Notes: generated by a model not told the origin, from the letters alone. A stretch of DNA of 64,000 nt from Acidobacteriota bacterium (GCA_029776225.1 JAKOTR010000011.1:124001-188000); one strand, 5' to 3'. Positions 25,859 to 35,901 are shown, counted from the first letter of the stretch. Made by a program: numbers and translations.

Positions 25859-27115
25859 CTACGTCTGCGCGAAATAGAGGGCCACCGCGCGCTCCAGGTC
25901 GGCCTTGGTCATGCGCACGGGCCGGCCCTCGTAATTCGCGATCGCAACCAGGATGTCGCAGATGTCGGCCGGATAGCAGGCGCGCAGCTCCATGCCGCCT
26001 TCGCGGAAGCACAGCTTGCGCAGGTAGTCGGCGCTGTCCGGTTCGAAGGGGATATTGCGCGCCGTCGCCACGCGGCGGAAAATCTCGTCGAAGAGTTGAG
26101 GCTCCACCGCCTCCACGTAGACCTTGTTGTGCAGGCGGCGCAGGAAGGCCTCATCGGCGAGTTCGCGCGGGTCCAGGTTGGTCGCGAAGACCACCAGCAT
26201 TTCAAACGGTATCTGGAACTTCACGCCGTAGCGCAGGGCGAGGTAGTCCACCCGCCGGTCGAGCGGGACGATCCAGCGGTTCAGCAGCTCGCGGGGAGAC
26301 ATGAGCTGCCGGCCGAAATCGTCGATCACCAGCACGCCGTTGTTCGCTTTCATTTGCAGCGGCGCCGCATAGATGCCGCTGGACTCGTCCAGCCTCAGTT
26401 CGAGCATGCTTGGCGCAAGCTCGCCGCCCGTAATCACGCACGGCCGCCGGCAGAGCACCCAGCGCGGGTCGAATTCCTGATCGGTGGTTTCAATGGCCTC
26501 GTGCACCACCGGGTCGTATAGCTGGATGATCTGCCCGTCCACCTCCACGGCGTAGGGGACCAGTATGGCGTCCTGGTAGACCCGCAGTAAGCGCTCGGCA
26601 AGGCTGGTCTTGCCGCTGCCGGTCGGTCCGTAAAGGAAGATGGAACTCTGGGAAATGATGGCGGGGCCAAGCTGGTCGAGCAGCCGGTCGGGGAGCACCA
26701 GGTCGGAAAGGGCTTGCCGCAGGCTGCGGCGGTCCACCCGCACCTTGGCCGCCTGCATCTTCGTCGCTTTGTGGTACTGCTTGATTGAAACCGGGCACGG
26801 GCCCGCGTAGTGGCAGATCTGGTATCGCTCGCTGGCAAGCGAACGGCCGGCTTGCGTCAGCACGAAGCTGTAATCGTTGCCCACCATGCCCTTCACTTCG
26901 ATGAGCTGCTGCTGCCGCAGCTCGCGGAATATCGCCTCAATGACCAGCGGCGAAAGCTTGAGGGCCTGGCTTAGATCCTGGAGCGTGGTCTGGCCGGCGG
27001 TGAAGGTGCGGCGCAGCACCAGATCGACGAGCAGGCCGTGTGGAACATCCAAATCCGCCAGCGTGTCAGGCTGCGGAGGACAGTACGCGGATCGCGTTGA
27101 AGCAAAGGTGACCAT
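25859..27115 (-). CDS. AAA+ ATPase with N-terminal winged-helix domain
   Basis: A 418-residue ATPase. Residues about 25-90 look like a winged helix (LQDLSQALKLSPLVIEAIFR), then a Cys-rich bit CHYAGPCPVS, and the AAA+ core carries Walker A GPTGSGKTSLAERLL (near 166), Walker B VLVIDDFGRQ (near 250), a sensor-1 Asn in VVFATNLDP and an arginine-finger-like FLRRLHNKVY. It resembles predicted ATPases found in acidobacteria, but the function is unknown. The start at 27115 is chosen because the frame upstream is poorly conserved-looking. It is divergent from a secretin gene, which suggests a shared role in secretion or pili. Confidence 0.8.
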   Translation of the reverse strand: MVTFASTRSAYCPPQPDTLADLDVPHGLLVDLVLRRTFTAGQTTLQDLSQALKLSPLVIEAIFRELRQQQLIEVKGMVGNDYSFVLTQAGRSLASERYQICHYAGPCPVSIKQYHKATKMQAAKVRVDRRSLRQALSDLVLPDRLLDQLGPAIISQSSIFLYGPTGSGKTSLAERLLRVYQDAILVPYAVEVDGQIIQLYDPVVHEAIETTDQEFDPRWVLCRRPCVITGGELAPSMLELRLDESSGIYAAPLQMKANNGVLVIDDFGRQLMSPRELLNRWIVPLDRRVDYLALRYGVKFQIPFEMLVVFATNLDPRELADEAFLRRLHNKVYVEAVEPQLFDEIFRRVATARNIPFEPDSADYLRKLCFREGGMELRACYPADICDILVAIANYEGRPVRMTKADLERAVALYFAQT

Positions 27116-27148
27116 AGCGGTTTCGGTTCTTAATAGCGGTTTCTTAAT
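27116..27148. repeat. imperfect tandem repeat in divergent promoter region
   Basis: AGCGGTTTCGGTTCTTAAT (27116-27134) is followed by AGCGGTTTCTTAAT (27135-27148), the same unit without five bases. It lies between the ATPase start and the secretin start and could be a pair of operator sites or part of the ATPase promoter. Confidence 0.5.
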
Positions 27149-27241
27149 GATGCTATTCCATTTTCGCCGCGCCGTCCATGTAAAATTCCCTTGCATCGCA
27201 CTCTGCACGTTTGAGCCTCGCCGGCCGTCAAGCCTATTCTG

Positions 27242-28813
27242 GTGCACTGGTCACGAGCAGTATTGGTCTGTCTGGCGATTGCCACCGGCCTTGCGGCGGG
27301 CGAGCCGAGTGCGGCCAAGTTGTTTAAGGAAGGCCAGAAAGCGGAACGCGAGGGCGACATCGTCCGCGCCTACCTGCTTTACACGGAAGCCGCCGTCAAG
27401 GATCCGAAACGCAAGGAGTACTGGGCCCGGAGCCAGGCCCTGCGGACGCGCGCGGCGCTGAAGGCCCGCGTGATGCCCAAGATCACCCCGGAGGGGAAAA
27501 CCGTCCTGGAACCCCTCAAGCCGCTTCCCGGCCTTTCCGGCACGATCACCGAGGACGATCTGGCGGAACTGCGCCGCCTCAAGCCGCCTCCCGACCTTCA
27601 GCCCACGCCGGGCAGGAAAAACATTGACCTTCGCGGCAACGCCAGGGCGCTTTTCGAGCAGACGGCGAAAATTTTCGGGTTGGAAGTGGTTTTCGACGGC
27701 GATTACCAGCCGGGCGCCGCGTTCCGGTTCCGCCTGGAGGACGCCGATTTCCGCGAGGCGATCCAGGCGCTGGAAGCGGCCACCGCGTCTTTCGTCGTGC
27801 CGCTCGGAGAGCGCCTGTTCATGGTGGTCAAGGACACGCCCCAGAAGCGGGCGGAAGTCGAACCGGTAATTGCGATCACGATCCCGATTCCCGATCCTGT
27901 AACGCCGGAGGAGGCACAGGAACTTGCGCGCGCCGTCCAGCAGACGATGGATCTCACCAAGCTCTCCATCGACACCACCCGCAGGATGGTGCTCATCAAG
28001 GACCGGATCTCGAAGGTCCGCCCCGCCCAGGCGCTTTTCCAGCAACTGGCGCGCGGGCGCACCCAGGTTGCCATCCAACTGCAATTTCTCGAAGTGGACA
28101 GAAGCAGCCTCCTCACCTACGGCTTGCTGCTCCCCAGGAACCTGCCGATTCTTTACGTCGGCAGCAGCGGCGTGGTGGGCGCGCTCACCGCTCTCGCCAA
28201 CCTGAAGCTCTCGACCAACATGTTCGGCGTGGGAATCGGCGATGCGCAGGCGTTTGCCAGCATGGCGAAAGCGACCGGACGGAACCTTCTCGATGCCGAA
28301 GTGCGCACAGCCCACGGCTCCACGGCCACCTTCCACATCGGCGATCAATTCCCGATCGCGACCGCCACGTTCATCGGCGGAGACTTCCTCGTGCCCCCCA
28401 CGTTCACCTTCGAGGACCTCGGCCTGGTGATGAAGGTAACCCCGCACGTGAACGGGATGGAGGAAATCTCGCTCGACGTGAACGCGGAGTTCAAGGTGCT
28501 GGCCGGGCAGAGCATCAACGGCGTGCCGGTCATCTCCACCCGGCGCCTTGAATCCAAGGTGCGCCTGCGGGCGGGCGAGTGGGCGATCGTTGCCGGACTC
28601 ATGAGCAGCAGTGAGGCGAAGGCGTTTACCGGACTCCCGGGCGTTTCCCAACTGCCGCTGATCGGACCGCTCCTCAGAAAGAACGACGACGAGAAGCTGT
28701 CCACCGAAGTGCTCCTCCTGCTCAGGCCCTATGTGCTCAGCCTGCCGCCGTCGGAACTGCCCACGCGCGCTTACTCGGTCGGCTCGGAGGGCAGGCTCAG
28801 GATCCCGCTTTAG
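27242..28813 (+). CDS. orphan secretin (type II/III secretion or type IV pilus family)
   Basis: A 523-residue outer-membrane secretin. A Sec signal peptide (RAVLVCLAIATGLAAG) is followed by a helical repeat-like stretch (LFKEGQKAEREGDIVRAYL, tetratricopeptide-like, residues about 25-55), a secretin/TonB short N-terminal domain (LRGNARALFEQTAKIFGLEV), NolW-like region and the C-terminal secretin core (VQLQFLEVDRS-type, GLPGVSQLPLIGPLLR, TEVLLLLRPYV). No other secretion gene is adjacent. Start is GTG. The stop overlaps the convergent DUF421 gene by 4 bases. Confidence 0.88.
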   Translation: MHWSRAVLVCLAIATGLAAGEPSAAKLFKEGQKAEREGDIVRAYLLYTEAAVKDPKRKEYWARSQALRTRAALKARVMPKITPEGKTVLEPLKPLPGLSGTITEDDLAELRRLKPPPDLQPTPGRKNIDLRGNARALFEQTAKIFGLEVVFDGDYQPGAAFRFRLEDADFREAIQALEAATASFVVPLGERLFMVVKDTPQKRAEVEPVIAITIPIPDPVTPEEAQELARAVQQTMDLTKLSIDTTRRMVLIKDRISKVRPAQALFQQLARGRTQVAIQLQFLEVDRSSLLTYGLLLPRNLPILYVGSSGVVGALTALANLKLSTNMFGVGIGDAQAFASMAKATGRNLLDAEVRTAHGSTATFHIGDQFPIATATFIGGDFLVPPTFTFEDLGLVMKVTPHVNGMEEISLDVNAEFKVLAGQSINGVPVISTRRLESKVRLRAGEWAIVAGLMSSSEAKAFTGLPGVSQLPLIGPLLRKNDDEKLSTEVLLLLRPYVLSLPPSELPTRAYSVGSEGRLRIPL

Positions 28814-29259
28814 GAGCGTGAACGCGGGACGATGCTGATCCCCCCGCTTTGCTCCAGCACCGCGTATTTGATCTGCTCCATCCGCTCCAGCCCCTGAAGC
28901 CGCCTTGCCGCTTCCAGGATGTCCGCTTCGTCCACGCGCGCTTGCCGCATTCGATCTTCCAGCGGACGCCCGTTCTCGACAATGATGATCGGCTGCCCGT
29001 CCATAACCTTGTCGAAGCGCGGAAAACGGCGCTTGACCAGCGATAAGGCTACGTCAATGCCGATCAGCGTGGTGACAAGCAGAAAGGCATTGGTGATCGA
29101 ATAGTCCTCTCCCAAGAGCGCCTGCTGCGTCGTTTCGGCGATGATCAGCAGCAGGACGAAATCGAAAGTTGTGGCTTCGGACAGCGTTCGTTTTCCGGAA
29201 ACCCGGAACAGCGCCCAAACCAGGCCATACACGACGATAGCTCGCACGACGGAATCCAT
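28810..29259 (-). CDS. DUF421/YetF-family membrane protein
   Basis: A 149-residue protein: two or three N-terminal transmembrane helices (residues about 5-75) and a C-terminal soluble domain with the family motif DGQPIIIVENGRPLEDRMRQ and the following DEADILEAARRLQGLE. YetF-type proteins are membrane-bound and of unclear biochemical role. The upstream gene on the same strand, 28 bases away, encodes a membrane protein that may be its partner. Confidence 0.85.
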   Translation of the reverse strand: MDSVVRAIVVYGLVWALFRVSGKRTLSEATTFDFVLLLIIAETTQQALLGEDYSITNAFLLVTTLIGIDVALSLVKRRFPRFDKVMDGQPIIIVENGRPLEDRMRQARVDEADILEAARRLQGLERMEQIKYAVLEQSGGISIVPRSRS

Positions 29260-29287
29260 ATGCTTCTCCTGCCGCTGGAGTGAACCG

Positions 29288-29788
29288 CTACGGCCACACG
29301 AACTGCCAGAAATTCGCTTCGCCGCCGGAGATGATACCTATTCTCGCCGTCAGAAACCCCATTGTTCCCTCGGCGAAGCGCCCCTGAAAGACAATGTTTG
29401 CCGGCACGCCCGGCTTCGCCCGGAAAGCGTAGACAACACGGTCCTCCGTGCTGGTGCCGGACTCTGGAGGGGGGATCGCGGAAGTGATCTCAAGAGACAC
29501 CGCGTACTCCCGCGGGAGCCATACCTGGACAACCCCGTCTTTCACCAACGCGGGCGCGACTGTCACCTCAAGCGCCGTGGGGCTGCTCACGCGGCCAAAA
29601 CGCGGGTAGCGCACCTTGATGCCTTCGCCATATGCCTCTGACCGGTTCAGCACCCCTGAGCCGAAAAGCCCGAGAATGGCCGCCAGGATAATCAGCGACA
29701 TCAAAGCCCAGGCCGCTCGCTCCGCCCGCCATTCGGCATTCTCGAATCGCAAGTCCTGATCGATTTCGAGATCCCCCACACGCTGCAT
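29288..29788 (-). CDS. membrane protein of unknown function, DUF421 partner
   Basis: A 166-residue protein with a cytoplasmic N-terminus, one transmembrane helix (residues about 29-46, ALMSLIILAAILGLFGSG) and an extracytoplasmic beta-rich domain rich in Val/Pro (SSPTALEVTVAPALVKDGVV). No family is recognised. The start at 29788 is chosen; an ATG at 29833 with AGGG three bases ahead would add 15 residues. It forms an operon with the YetF-family gene. The SIS gene is divergent. Confidence 0.7.
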   Translation of the reverse strand: MQRVGDLEIDQDLRFENAEWRAERAAWALMSLIILAAILGLFGSGVLNRSEAYGEGIKVRYPRFGRVSSPTALEVTVAPALVKDGVVQVWLPREYAVSLEITSAIPPPESGTSTEDRVVYAFRAKPGVPANIVFQGRFAEGTMGFLTARIGIISGGEANFWQFVWP

Positions 29789-29856
29789 GGCGAGCCGGCT
29801 GTCGAGATGATAGCACGTGTTCGGCGCGGGCATCACCCTGCTATGCTCAATAGTCT

Positions 29857-30918
29857 ATGTCCAAGATGTTAGAGGAGATCCGGCAGCAGCCAGAGGCGCT
29901 TGAGCGGACGCTGGCTGCCGGGTTGAAGGCCATCGAACGCTTCCGCCGCAAAGTCGAGGGGCAGCGGCCGCGGCTGGTTGTTCTGGCCGCTCGCGGGACC
30001 TCGGATAACGCCGCGCAGTTCGGCCGCTACCTGCTGGAGATCACCACCGGCATTCCGGTGTCCTTGTCCGCCCCTTCCGTATTCACCTTGTACGGCGGCG
30101 GCGTGGACTTGCGCGGCGTCCTCGTGGTGGCGATTTCGCAATCGGGAGAATCCACCGACATCAACCTCGTGATGGAGCACGGGCGCCAGCAGGGCGCGCT
30201 GACCGTGGGCATCACCAACGAACCGCGCAGCACGCTGGCCGGACTGGCTGAATTCACGCTTCTGGTCCGCGCGGGGAAAGAGAAGAGCGTCGCCGCGACG
30301 AAAACCTATACCGGCCAGATCCTGATGTTTTATTTGCTCGCGTACGCGCTCGGCGCCCGCATCCGGCTGGACGATCTGCGGCGCATCCCGGAATGGACCG
30401 CCGCGGGGCTGGAGCTGGATCCCCACATCGCCGCGATCTGCCAGCGGTACCGTTTCATGGAGCATGCGGTGGTGGTCGGACGTGGCATCAACTACTCCAA
30501 CGCGCTCGAGTTCAGCCTCAAGCTGAAGGAGACCTGCTATGTGGTTGCCGAAGGGTTTTCGTCGGCCGACTTCATGCACGGCCCTATCGCGATGGTGGAG
30601 CCCTCGTTTCCCATCTTTGCGTTCGCTCCGCCGGGCGTCACCTGGAAGTCCACGCGGGAGATTTTGGACCGCCTCCGCCAGCTCAAGGCGGAGACGCTTA
30701 TCATCACCGACCGCGGCAACCGTGAAGCCGCCAGCCTGCCCGGACCCGGCATCTGCCTGCCGGTGAATCTGAGAAAGCGCGGCGGCAGGCCGGAAGAGCT
30801 GTTCACGCCGATTCCTTACATCGTGCCAGCGCAACTGTTCGCCGCCAGACTGGCTGAGGAGAAGGGCCTGAACCCGGACCAGCCGCGCACCCTCAGCAAA
30901 GTCACGCGGACGATCTGA
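29857..30918 (+). CDS. SIS-domain sugar-phosphate isomerase/deaminase (GlmS-like, no glutaminase)
   Basis: A 353-residue protein with two SIS domains, matching the isomerase half of GlmS (ARGTSDNAAQFGRYLL; ISQSGESTDINLV; SVAATKTYTGQ; VVVGRGINYSNALEFSLKLK; FMHGPIAMVE). It has no N-terminal glutamine amidotransferase domain, so it is more likely a glucosamine-6-phosphate deaminase (NagB-II type) or an AgaS/FrlB-like isomerase than a GlmS. A true glmS with the full domain set lies at 59.6 kb. TATGCT lies nine bases before the ATG. Confidence 0.88.
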   Translation: MSKMLEEIRQQPEALERTLAAGLKAIERFRRKVEGQRPRLVVLAARGTSDNAAQFGRYLLEITTGIPVSLSAPSVFTLYGGGVDLRGVLVVAISQSGESTDINLVMEHGRQQGALTVGITNEPRSTLAGLAEFTLLVRAGKEKSVAATKTYTGQILMFYLLAYALGARIRLDDLRRIPEWTAAGLELDPHIAAICQRYRFMEHAVVVGRGINYSNALEFSLKLKETCYVVAEGFSSADFMHGPIAMVEPSFPIFAFAPPGVTWKSTREILDRLRQLKAETLIITDRGNREAASLPGPGICLPVNLRKRGGRPEELFTPIPYIVPAQLFAARLAEEKGLNPDQPRTLSKVTRTI

Positions 30919-30948
30919 AGCGGGACGGACGCCGTCGCGGTTTCGGCG

Positions 30949-32493
<1,545 letters not shown>

Positions 32494-32505
<12 letters not shown>

Positions 32506-32562
32506 ACACTCCTCGCGGCCGCCGTGCGCGGCCAGTTGTGGGGGTCGGAGGTGTCTTTACTG
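32494..32562 (-). promoter_or_regulatory. leader stem sequestering the ABC-F start codon
   Basis: GTCTTTACTG at 32553-32562 and CAGTAAAGAC at 32494-32503 form a perfect 10-bp inverted repeat. In the mRNA, the upstream arm would pair with the G of the start codon and codons 2-4. ACCUCC just inside the upstream arm could pair with GAGGAG, the ribosome binding site. A second hairpin, GGCCGC (32517-32522) with GCGGCC (32528-32533), fills the loop. The arrangement resembles attenuator leaders of ABC-F and erm genes. Confidence 0.6.
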
Positions 32563-32595
32563 TCTCATAGGTGCAGGCCGGAAGCCCGCAAACTC

Positions 32596-32601
32596 ATTAT
32601 A
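32596..32601 (-). promoter_or_regulatory. consensus -10 box TATAAT for the ABC-F gene
   Basis: A perfect TATAAT on the minus strand, about 90 bases upstream of the ABC-F ATG. No good -35 hexamer is at 17 bases. It would give a leader of about 85 nt that contains the inverted repeats described for this gene. Confidence 0.5.
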
Positions 32602-32612
32602 CAGGTATCCGC

Positions 32613-32816
32613 CTAGCGGATCCTTTGCATGCTGCCTGCCCAGCGGAGAAAGCGCATCAGCTCGCCCCGGTGGGTCCAAGTAAAGCGGGTGAACTCGCGA
32701 AAGCTGATCCGCTCGGCGGGAATTCCCCAGTAAGTCTCGATGCGCCAGCGCAGATAGGGGCTGCGCCACGGCCGCAGGCGGTAGCCGCGGGTGGCCCGCC
32801 ACAGGAAACGCAGCAT
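32613..32816 (-). CDS. small basic hypothetical protein
   Basis: A 67-residue, strongly basic, tryptophan-rich protein (RWRIETYWGIPAERISF, FTRFTWTHRGELMRFLRWAG). No known domain is recognised. Its ATG overlaps the stop of the VWFA gene upstream (ATGA), so it is translationally coupled, which makes it a likely real gene. It is the last member of the VWFA run. Confidence 0.65.
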   Translation of the reverse strand: MLRFLWRATRGYRLRPWRSPYLRWRIETYWGIPAERISFREFTRFTWTHRGELMRFLRWAGSMQRIR

Positions 32817-33736
32817 CAGCGCTTGCGTTCGGCCCGCGGAGCGGGCGTGGCGTAATAGCCCGTGCGGGTCCGGGCAACCGGCCGGTTGGGCCCTTTGACC
32901 TCGAGCCGGATGCGGCGGTAGCTGCCGTCGAGCGCAGGATTGGAAGGCGAGTAGGCGATGATGTACTGGTTGCGTATCTCGTGCGCTACCTGCAGCGCGA
33001 CCTTGCCCACCTCGTCCACTTTTTCGGGATAGTAAGCCAGCCCTCCGGTGGCCTTCGTCAGTTCGTCGATGGCACGCTTCGCTTTCTTGGCCTCGCCCCG
33101 GTCCTCATCCGAGAACAGGCCGATGACGTAAACGACCACCTCCTGCTGCTGCGCCTCGCGAATCAAGCGGTCCAGATCGACCTCGCTCATGTTGTCGTTG
33201 CCGTCGGTGATCGCGACGATCACCTTCTTATCGTGCCGGCCTTTGGACTTCGCGTAGTTGATGGAAGCGAGGATGGCGTCGCGCATGGCGGTGCCGCCGC
33301 TGGAGTCGATGCGCGCGATGCCCTCTTCCATCCGCTTCAAATCGCTGGTGAAGGGCACGTCCTGATACGGCTGGTCATTGAAGTTGACGATGAAAACCTC
33401 GTCCTGCGGGTTGGAGGCTTTCACCAGGCCCAAAGCGGCCGCCTCAACCTTGGAACGTTTTGCGCGCATGCTGCCGCTGTTGTCGATCACCAGGCCCATC
33501 GACACGGGCACGTCCTCGCGGCGGAAAATCCTGATCTGCTGCTCCACGCCGTCTTCAAAGGCGTGGAACGCGGACCGGGGGAGTGTAGTGACGTGCTTGC
33601 CGTTCTTGTCGATAACGGTCGCGTGGAGCACTACGAGCCGGGTGTCGGTGCGGAAGACGGCCCCCGCTTCCTCTTGGGCGCGGCTGATCCCGGCGGCCAG
33701 CAGGCAGACGGCGATGGCGCTGAGAACGGGCTTCAC
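32816..33736 (-). CDS. secreted VWFA-related protein (acidobacterial type)
   Basis: A 306-residue protein with a signal peptide (VLSAIAVCLLAAGISRAQ) and a von Willebrand A domain of the acidobacterial VWFA-related group (TIGR03436 type). MIDAS metal-binding elements are DNSGSMRAK (near residue 88), a Thr in SSGGTAMRDAI and ITDGND. The start of the mature part (VFRTDTRLVVLHATVID) is a shared family motif. The start is GTG, with TAAGAT six bases ahead. It may bind extracellular partners through Mg2+. Confidence 0.88.
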   Translation of the reverse strand: MKPVLSAIAVCLLAAGISRAQEEAGAVFRTDTRLVVLHATVIDKNGKHVTTLPRSAFHAFEDGVEQQIRIFRREDVPVSMGLVIDNSGSMRAKRSKVEAAALGLVKASNPQDEVFIVNFNDQPYQDVPFTSDLKRMEEGIARIDSSGGTAMRDAILASINYAKSKGRHDKKVIVAITDGNDNMSEVDLDRLIREAQQQEVVVYVIGLFSDEDRGEAKKAKRAIDELTKATGGLAYYPEKVDEVGKVALQVAHEIRNQYIIAYSPSNPALDGSYRRIRLEVKGPNRPVARTRTGYYATPAPRAERKR

Positions 33737-33742
33737 CGGACC

Positions 33743-33748
33743 ATCTTA
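33743..33748 (-). promoter_or_regulatory. -10-like box TAAGAT, leaderless-type
   Basis: TAAGAT lies six bases before the GTG of the VWFA gene ending at 33736, inside the 14-base sequence CCCTGCTAAGATGG, which recurs exactly before the histidine kinase GTG at 45501. Confidence 0.5.
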
Positions 33749-33773
33749 GCAGGGGTGGACGAGGCCACGGGGC

Positions 33774-34709
33774 TCAGGAACCCGGGGCGCCCGCCCCAGT
33801 CCTGGCGAGTTCGGGAATGGCATAGTAGCCGCTACGCGTCCTGACCCGGGGGTTGCCCTTGGCTTTCACCGTGACCTTGACCTGGCGGAAGGTGCCGTCG
33901 AGGTTTGCATTCAAAGGGCTATAGGCCAGCGTGTACTGGTTCCGGATCTCGTGCGCCACTTCCAGGGTGAATTTCCCCACATCATCGACGTTCTTCGGGT
34001 AGTAGGCCTGGCCGCCGGTGGCTTCCGCGAGCGCATCCAGCGCCCGCTTGGCGCGCCTCGCCTCCCGGCGCTCCTCCTCGTCCAGAAGCCCGATGGTGTA
34101 GATGGCCACCTCTCTCTGCTGGGTTCGCTGGATCAGGCGTTCGAGCGAAATCTCGCTGGCATTGTCGTTGCCGTCGGTGATCACCACCAGAACCTTCTTG
34201 TCGCGCTTGGCCTTCTTCAGCAGGTGGTCCATGGCGAGGTCGATGGCGTCCCGCATGGCGGTGCCGCCGCGCGAATCGATCCGGGCGACTCCCTCTTCCA
34301 GCTTCTTCGGGTCGGAAGTGAAATCCACGTCGAGATAGGCCTCGTCGTTGAAATTGACCACGAAGATCTCGTCATACGGGTTCGACGCCTTGACGAGCGC
34401 CATGGCGGCATCTTCCACCTTGCGCCGTTTGTCGCGCATGCTGCCGCTGTTGTCCACCAGGATGCCCATCGATACGGGCACGTCCTCGCGCCGGAAAATC
34501 TTGATTGGCTGCTCGACGCCGTCCTCGAAGACCTGGAAGGCGTTTCGGTCCAGATTGGTGATGAGTTTGCCGTGCTTGTCCACGACGGTGGCGTGAAGCA
34601 CCACAAGGCGGGTATCGGCGCGAAACACGGCCGCGCCTTCCTGTCCCCACACCGGAACTGCCAGGGCGATCGCCGCCAGCAGGGCGGGAATGTTATTGCG
34701 TTGGCGCAT
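33774..34709 (-). CDS. secreted VWFA-related protein (acidobacterial type)
   Basis: A 311-residue paralog of the previous gene, with a signal peptide (MRQRNNIPALLAAIALAVPV) and the same family start VFRADTRLVVLHATVVD. MIDAS elements: DNSGSMRDKRRK, GGTAMRDAIDLA and VVITDGNDNA. It starts at the ATG at 34709, inside the last 17 bases of the upstream VWFA gene. It ends in a poorly conserved tail with Gly-Ala. Confidence 0.87.
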   Translation of the reverse strand: MRQRNNIPALLAAIALAVPVWGQEGAAVFRADTRLVVLHATVVDKHGKLITNLDRNAFQVFEDGVEQPIKIFRREDVPVSMGILVDNSGSMRDKRRKVEDAAMALVKASNPYDEIFVVNFNDEAYLDVDFTSDPKKLEEGVARIDSRGGTAMRDAIDLAMDHLLKKAKRDKKVLVVITDGNDNASEISLERLIQRTQQREVAIYTIGLLDEEERREARRAKRALDALAEATGGQAYYPKNVDDVGKFTLEVAHEIRNQYTLAYSPLNANLDGTFRQVKVTVKAKGNPRVRTRSGYYAIPELARTGAGAPGS

Positions 34710-35730
34710 AATATCCGAGCCGCCAGAACGCACGCAGCGGTGGCAGCCCGCGCGGCTGCACGAGCTTCACCTGAACTCGCCTGTATTTACCATCCTTTTC
34801 TCGATTGGTGGGGGCATAGCCCAGCACGTACTGGTTATGCAGTTCTATGCCGATCTTGGCCGCCACATCGGGGAGTTCGTTCAGATTATCGACTGCAAAG
34901 CTTCGTCCGCCTGTCTGCTCGGCCAGTTCGGACAGCAGGCTCGGTCCGGCCAGTTCCTCGGGGGTCCGGCCGCGGGCGCCGATGGGCTCAAAAATCCCGA
35001 TCGCGTAAATCTGAACATCCGCCTCCCGCACGAGGTTCCTGATCTCGCTTTCCGTGTAGCGGCTGCTGTTGTCGCCGCCATCGGAAATCACGCACAGGGC
35101 CTTGCGCGGGTTCTTCGCATTCTTCATGTGGTGGATGGCCAGGTAGATGCTGTCCAGCAGCGCGGTCCGGCCTTTCGATTGGGCGAAAGTGAGGCGGTTC
35201 TGAATCTCCTCGGCGTCCCTGGTGAAACTCACGACGACCTCGGGACGGTCACTGAACTGCACGAGGAAAAACTCGTCTTCCGGGTTGGCCGTTTTCATCA
35301 ACTGAGCGACCGCCTGGCGCGATTTTTGCAGCTTCGAGCCCATGCTGCCGCTGGTGTCGAAAACAATTCCAATGGAAACCGGCGCATCTTCGCTGGAAAA
35401 ATACGTGACTTTTTGCTCGACTTTATCTTCGAAAAGCCGGAAATGCTCTTTTTCCAAGCCGGTGACGAACCGGTTCATCGGGTCGGTGACGGTAACCGGA
35501 ATCTGTACGATCGTGGTGTCCACCCGCAGGCTGCGCGATCTGGGAATGCCCTCGTCGGTGCTGTCCGGGGCGGGAGGCTTCGGGCGCGGAGTGATCGATA
35601 CTCGCGGGGGCGGTGCGGAGGTTTGCGGATTCTGCTGCTCTTTCTGAGCCTGGCCTGAAAGCACCGAACTGGCCACCAGAAAGGCGCAGGTGAGACTTAA
35701 GACACCGGGCTTCAAACACTGCGCAACCAT
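34693..35730 (-). CDS. secreted VWFA-related protein (acidobacterial type), first of three
   Basis: A 345-residue protein with a signal peptide (residues about 1-29) and a proline-rich linker (PRPKPPAPDSTDEG). The VWFA domain has MIDAS elements DTSGSMGSK, GRTALLDSIYLA and VISDGGDNSS. It is the most divergent of the three. The start is the ATG at 35730, with GGAGAGC upstream; a GTG lies one codon further. A TATACT box lies about 40 bases before the start. Confidence 0.87.
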   Translation of the reverse strand: MVAQCLKPGVLSLTCAFLVASSVLSGQAQKEQQNPQTSAPPPRVSITPRPKPPAPDSTDEGIPRSRSLRVDTTIVQIPVTVTDPMNRFVTGLEKEHFRLFEDKVEQKVTYFSSEDAPVSIGIVFDTSGSMGSKLQKSRQAVAQLMKTANPEDEFFLVQFSDRPEVVVSFTRDAEEIQNRLTFAQSKGRTALLDSIYLAIHHMKNAKNPRKALCVISDGGDNSSRYTESEIRNLVREADVQIYAIGIFEPIGARGRTPEELAGPSLLSELAEQTGGRSFAVDNLNELPDVAAKIGIELHNQYVLGYAPTNREKDGKYRRVQVKLVQPRGLPPLRAFWRLGYYAPTQ

Positions 35731-35901
35731 CACTTGCTCTCCACCATGTGGTTACGGCTGCGACGATCCCAGTATATCACGCCGGAGCCGGACGCCTACC
35801 CCGCGAATCGTGGAATTCACTTTGCTTTCTTAGCGTTCAGCCGGCTCCGGGGGGGTGCCCCTTCGCACACCTGCCGGAAACGCGGGCCGGGCCGGTTGTG
35901 A

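Noticed and set aside
32567-32599. 10-codon frame ATG AGT TTG CGG... at the ABC-F promoter as leader peptide
   Set aside because: Its ATG overlaps the TATAAT box, so it would lie upstream of the transcription start. The three-codon frame at 32557-32568 is the only possible leader peptide kept, as speculation.
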